Of a DNA stretch of 64,000 nt, positions 61,220-64,000 are shown in pieces. Location of the stretch: contig NZ_RCTF01000007.1 of the NCBI RefSeq assembly GCF_003667445.1, positions 169,156 through 233,155 of the forward strand, given 5' to 3'. The first letter of the stretch is position 1. Every line of letters begins with the position of its first letter. Under the pieces are notes generated by a model that saw only the letters and a program-made list of their open reading frames with translations, did no database searches and was not told where the DNA came from. This stretch comes from Xanthobacter tagetidis (GTDB taxonomy: Bacteria; Pseudomonadota; Alphaproteobacteria; Rhizobiales; Xanthobacteraceae). A program made the translations under genes and the position numbers.

Positions 61220-61768
61220 TCAGGGTTTCTTCGGCGGCGGCGGGGGAAGTGGCGCGGCGGCCTGGGGCGGCGGCTTCGACTGGTTGGCTTCCGTGAGCTG
61301 CACGGTCCACGACTTCTGTTGCTGGGTGTCGACCTCGAAGAAGCCGGTGCGCTCGAAGCCGCGCGCCAGGCAATCCTCGGCGCCGCGGATGGTGAATTCC
61401 TTCTCCCGCGTGCACATATGGGCCTTGCCGGCCCATTCGCCGCCCTGGTCGTAGTCAACCGCATAGAGATAGTAGAAGCGCGCCGGCAGGTCGCCGCGCA
61501 GCAGCGTCTCGCAACTGTTGGCACCGACATTCCACCAGCCTTCGGTGAGCCAGGTGTCCCCTTCCTTGTAGCCGATGGCGATGCCGATGCGGCTCTGGGT
61601 GCGGTTGCACAGGCGGAAGTCGGCCTGCGCGACCGCCGGCCACAGCGCCAGCGCCAGCGCGGCGAGCGCTGCGAGACGGCGCGTCGCAGGATGCGCAGCC
61701 GGCCGCGCGAAGAGCAGGCGGGCACGCAGCGCAAGGATGGGGTTGCCGAGGAAGCCGGGCGACATCAT
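61220..61768 (-). CDS. DUF1036 family exported protein
   Basis: Protein of about 182 residues. After a membrane-targeting segment (RRLAALAALALALWPAVAQA) the DUF1036 domain begins at once: DFRLCNRTQSRIGIAIGYKEGDTWLTEGWWNVGANSCETLL (read in two parts), then YYLYAVDYDQGGEWAG and MCTREKEFTIRGAEDCLARGF. Four cysteines probably form disulfides. It ends in a proline-rich tail. Tandem ATGs at 61768/61765 have weak ribosome binding sites; GTG at 61798 is an alternative. Function unknown. Confidence 0.85.
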   Translation of the reverse strand: MMSPGFLGNPILALRARLLFARPAAHPATRRLAALAALALALWPAVAQADFRLCNRTQSRIGIAIGYKEGDTWLTEGWWNVGANSCETLLRGDLPARFYYLYAVDYDQGGEWAGKAHMCTREKEFTIRGAEDCLARGFERTGFFEVDTQQQKSWTVQLTEANQSKPPPQAAAPLPPPPPKKP

Positions 61769-61881
61769 TCCGCGTTCGATGGACCCTTGGTCACTCACAT
61801 GACCGTTCGAGATCGCCTGCGGCACCGACCTTGGCCGATGCCGTTCGGGGTGGGTTTGTGTGCCCGCCTTGGGCTGCCGCG

Positions 61882-62832
61882 TCAATGCTCGGCGCGCGCG
61901 CTCCTGTCTGGACGGGCATCGGGGCGCGAGGATGGCGGCGGGCGCGGCCGGGCGACGAGGAGGCCCGCCACCACCAGCGCCGCCCCCAGGGCCTGGACCA
62001 GGCTGAGGCCCTCGCCGAGGAACAGCGCCCCGAGCGCGGCCGCCGAGACCACCTCCAGGAAGAACACCAGCGAGCCGAACACCGGCGGCACAGCGGCGAG
62101 CCCGACCGAGACCAAACCGAGGCCGCCCACCTGGCTCACCAGCGCCAGCGCCAGAAGGGCGGCGACTCCGCTCGCCGAGGCCGGCCACAGCGTCGGCTCC
62201 AGCGCCAGCGCCACCGCGAGCAGCGCGAGCGCGGTCACGGCGGTGGAGACCAGGGTCACCGCGGCGGGGCCGGCGTCGCGCCGCGCGGCGCGCACGGCGA
62301 GGAAATAGCCGGCGAAGAACAGAGCGGTGACGAGGCCGGCGCCATCGCCCGCGAGTCGGTCCGGGTCGAGCTGCCAGCTCTCCCCCACCAGAGCCAGCGC
62401 ACCGCCGGCGCAGAGCGCCAGCCCGGCGAGGCTCCGGGCCGAGACGCGGGCCCCCAGCACGAAGGCGGCATAGAGCGTGACCCAGAGCGGGGAGGTGGTG
62501 GCGAGCACGGTGGCATTGGCGGCGCTGGTGCCGAGGATGGCGAGATGCCAGAAAATGAGGTCCCCCGCGAAGAACAGCCCCGCCACGAGGCTGGCGCGCG
62601 GGATCGCCGCGGACATGCGGCGCGGCGCCCGATCCCGGCGCGCGGCGCCTGCCTGCGACAGCGCCGCCCAGGCGGCGAGCGCCGGGAGCGCCAGCGCGGC
62701 GCGCCAGAAGGCGCTGGCGAACGGCCCCACGTCTGCGAATCGCACGAACAGCACCGAGGCACCCATGGCGAAGGCGCCGAGCACGAGGGCGGCGATGCCG
62801 AAGGCGAGGCGCGGCGGGGGGTGGGCGCTCAT
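61882..62832 (-). CDS. EamA/DMT family transporter
   Basis: Protein of 316 residues with ten predicted helices arranged as two EamA repeats (first: ASVLFVRFADVGPFASAFWRAAL; second: TALFFAGYFLAVRAARRD to LGEGLSLVQALGAALVVAGLL). Members export metabolites or amino acids; no substrate can be named. The ATG at 62832 is the probable start. Divergent from the DUF2312 gene. Confidence 0.9.
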   Translation of the reverse strand: MSAHPPPRLAFGIAALVLGAFAMGASVLFVRFADVGPFASAFWRAALALPALAAWAALSQAGAARRDRAPRRMSAAIPRASLVAGLFFAGDLIFWHLAILGTSAANATVLATTSPLWVTLYAAFVLGARVSARSLAGLALCAGGALALVGESWQLDPDRLAGDGAGLVTALFFAGYFLAVRAARRDAGPAAVTLVSTAVTALALLAVALALEPTLWPASASGVAALLALALVSQVGGLGLVSVGLAAVPPVFGSLVFFLEVVSAAALGALFLGEGLSLVQALGAALVVAGLLVARPRPPPSSRPDARPDRSARAEH

Positions 62833-63021
62833 GGCGGGCCGGTCGGTGTCCGGATCGGAAGGGGGCAGCGCGGTACGGGAGCGGGAGGCTCGCACGCCGG
62901 CGCCGGTTGCGGAAGCCGCAGCCCCTTGGGGCCGCCGGGACGTGGAAAGCGGGGACGCGTCCTTGACTGCGCCCCGGCGCGAGGCCTCTATCGACGGCCC
63001 ACAGCTTGAGGAGTCTGCCAG

Positions 63022-63285
63022 GTGGCGGAAGACGTGTCAGATGCCCCCGCGGGGTTCGCCAAGGAACAGCTCAAATCCCTCATCGAGCGCATCGAGCGCC
63101 TTGAGGAGGAGAAGAAGGCCATCGCCGACGACATCAAGGACGTGTTCGCGGAGGCCAAGGCCAACGGCTTCGACGTGAAGGCGCTGCGCTCGATCTTGAA
63201 GATCCGCAAGGAGGACGCCGACGACCGCAAGGAGCACGAGGCGATCGTCGACCTCTATTGCCAGGCGCTCGGCATCTTCGTGTGA
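63022..63285 (+). CDS. DUF2312 family (GapR-like) nucleoid-associated protein
   Basis: Protein of 87 residues with the DUF2312 pattern: [45 protein letters not shown] (a long coiled coil), then [25 protein letters not shown]. The family includes Caulobacter GapR, which binds over-twisted DNA ahead of forks and polymerases; that role is inferred by family. It starts with GTG at 63022. Confidence 0.9.
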   Translation: MAEDVSDAPAGFAKEQLKSLIERIERLEEEKKAIADDIKDVFAEAKANGFDVKALRSILKIRKEDADDRKEHEAIVDLYCQALGIFV

Positions 63286-63294
63286 TCGGGCAAG

Positions 63295-63314
63295 GCCGGG
63301 CTGCGGCCCGGCCG
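63295..63314. terminator. GC hairpin after the DUF2312 gene
   Basis: GGCCGGGC-TGCG-GCCCGGCC, a perfect 8-bp stem, between the DUF2312 stop and the end of the convergent gene. No T-run is seen. Confidence 0.5.
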
Positions 63315-63318
63315 GCGC

Positions 63319-64000
63319 TCACATGCGCTGGCTGACCACCACGGCGCCCGCGCGGAAAGCATAGGTCGGCAGCGGCACCACGGCCGGGCCGCTGAAGCCG
63401 GGCTTCAGCCCGAAGCTGCCGTCGCGTGAGAAGCCCTGCGCCACCACGGTCTGCGGCGCGGCGACGAAGGCCGTGAACACCCTGAGTTCCGGCTCGCGCA
63501 GCGTCAGATCGGAAGCAAGGCTCGGTGCCAGGAACAGGCGTTCGAAGGTGGCGGCGGACGCGACCTCGACGGGCGCTGCCGGACGCGGGGCGGCGCCGGC
63601 AGGCGCCGGCTTGCCGCGCTCGCGCAGACGGGCGACGGCCGAAGGCAGCGGCGCCGCCGCTTCGCCATGTGCGCGCGGCGCGGCGATGAGGCCGCCGTTC
63701 AGATGTTCGCCTTCGGGCGCGATATTGCCGGCAGCGGCGTAGCCCAGCGCCGCCCGCGTGTCGTAGAGCGTGCCGCGCGGCGGCTGGCCGGTAATCAGCT
63801 CGGGAAGCGGCGCGCCGGGAAGGCCCGCCACCTGCACGCCGGGCGGCTTTTCCTGGACCGCTGCCGGCCCCCCCGCGCCCGCGCGGGTCGGCGCGGAGGG
63901 GCGTGCCGGAGGCAAGGGCGCGCTGGCGAGGGCGGCGGTGACGATGGCGCCGCGGGCGATCTCGGCCGGCCGCGGGAGCGGCAGCGGCGCCGCCGCAAGG
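63319..64000 (-). CDS. C-terminal part of a large Ala/Pro-rich protein (runs off window)
   Basis: The frame is open from its stop at 63319 to the right edge, about 227 residues, so the start lies outside. The sequence is rich in Ala and Pro, with an ordered end (FERLFLAPSLASDLTLREPELRVFTAFVAAP, then GFSRDGSFGLKPGFSGPAVVPLP). It resembles the C-terminal tails of DUF882 (M15-like peptidase) proteins of Hyphomicrobiales, but the catalytic part is not in view, so this is a weak suggestion only. The apparent TTG start at 63915 is probably not real. Confidence 0.6.
   Translation of the reverse strand, partial: LAAAPLPLPRPAEIARGAIVTAALASAPLPPARPSAPTRAGAGGPAAVQEKPPGVQVAGLPGAPLPELITGQPPRGTLYDTRAALGYAAAGNIAPEGEHLNGGLIAAPRAHGEAAAPLPSAVARLRERGKPAPAGAAPRPAAPVEVASAATFERLFLAPSLASDLTLREPELRVFTAFVAAPQTVVAQGFSRDGSFGLKPGFSGPAVVPLPTYAFRAGAVVVSQRM

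Noticed and set aside
61831..63009. Long open frame opposite the DMT transporter gene
   Set aside because: Its Gly/Glu/Arg-rich sequence has no fold-like pattern; the transporter reading has ten membrane helices.

Overview
The window is about 64 kb of very GC-rich bacterial DNA, apparently chromosomal. It comes from an alphaproteobacterium of the order Hyphomicrobiales and is most like the Xanthobacteraceae (Xanthobacter/Ancylobacter/Starkeya/Azorhizobium group). This rests on the gene families seen: a PhyR/EcfG general stress response locus, an IalB-type protein, DUF1150 beside a small heat shock protein, zinc-less type B L36, DUF2312, DUF1036, and the order obg-proB-proA-nadD-rsfS-rlmH. Genus-level placement is an inference. 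Coding density is high. Only one tRNA (Ala, CGC) was found, with no rRNA, CRISPR array, insertion sequence or phage.

Layout. 1-4.1 kb: metX (its 5' end lies outside the window), metW, a methyltransferase, gloB and a DUF985 cupin. 4.1-12.5 kb: a general stress response block with an EcfG-type sigma factor, a KGG-repeat stress protein, a HisKA_2 sensor protein with a degraded ATP-binding domain, PhyR, a DUF883-like membrane protein, a large hybrid kinase and a PRC-barrel protein. GGAAC-N16-CGTT promoters (the EcfG consensus) precede several of these, yet no nepR anti-sigma gene was found. 13-23.6 kb: housekeeping and small stress genes (TerB-like, glutamine amidotransferase, GyrI-like, thpR, DUF1232, quinone oxidoreductase, IalB, ribA, a RibD-like reductase, cytochrome b561, hpf, ptsN, DUF1150, hsp20). 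23.9-28.4 kb: a large MscS channel and an XRE-cupin regulator convergent with a PuuB-like amine oxidoreductase.

28.6-37 kb: an organosulfur block. It holds a Crp/Fnr regulator, a Tat-exported binding protein, two permeases and two ATPases of the nitrate/sulfonate/taurine transporter type, a tiny membrane protein, a formylglycine-generating enzyme and a Cys-type sulfatase without a signal peptide. The simplest reading is uptake of a sulfate ester and its cleavage in the cytoplasm, with the sulfatase matured by the enzyme encoded next to it. 37-42 kb: a BigR/SqrR-like persulfide-sensing ArsR regulator, divergent from a DUF2892 protein, an RND adaptor and an RND pump, with an ATTC-N8-GAAT operator between them. 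42.1-43 kb: tRNA-Ala and a second DUF883-like gene behind an EcfG-type promoter.

43-47.1 kb: a LysR regulator divergent from a UbiD-type decarboxylase and an aldehyde dehydrogenase, probably for an aromatic or unsaturated acid. 47.1-64 kb: core genes (pth, rplY, priA, obg, proB, proA, nadD, rsfS, rlmH, L36) mixed with a TsdA-like dihaem cytochrome, a small lipoprotein, a Cys-rich repeat protein, a TPR protein, DUF1036, a DMT transporter, DUF2312 and the end of a gene that runs off the right edge. A strikingly AT-rich multi-span membrane protein gene sits between proB and proA and looks horizontally acquired.

All assignments come from reading motifs, lengths and context; no database search was run.
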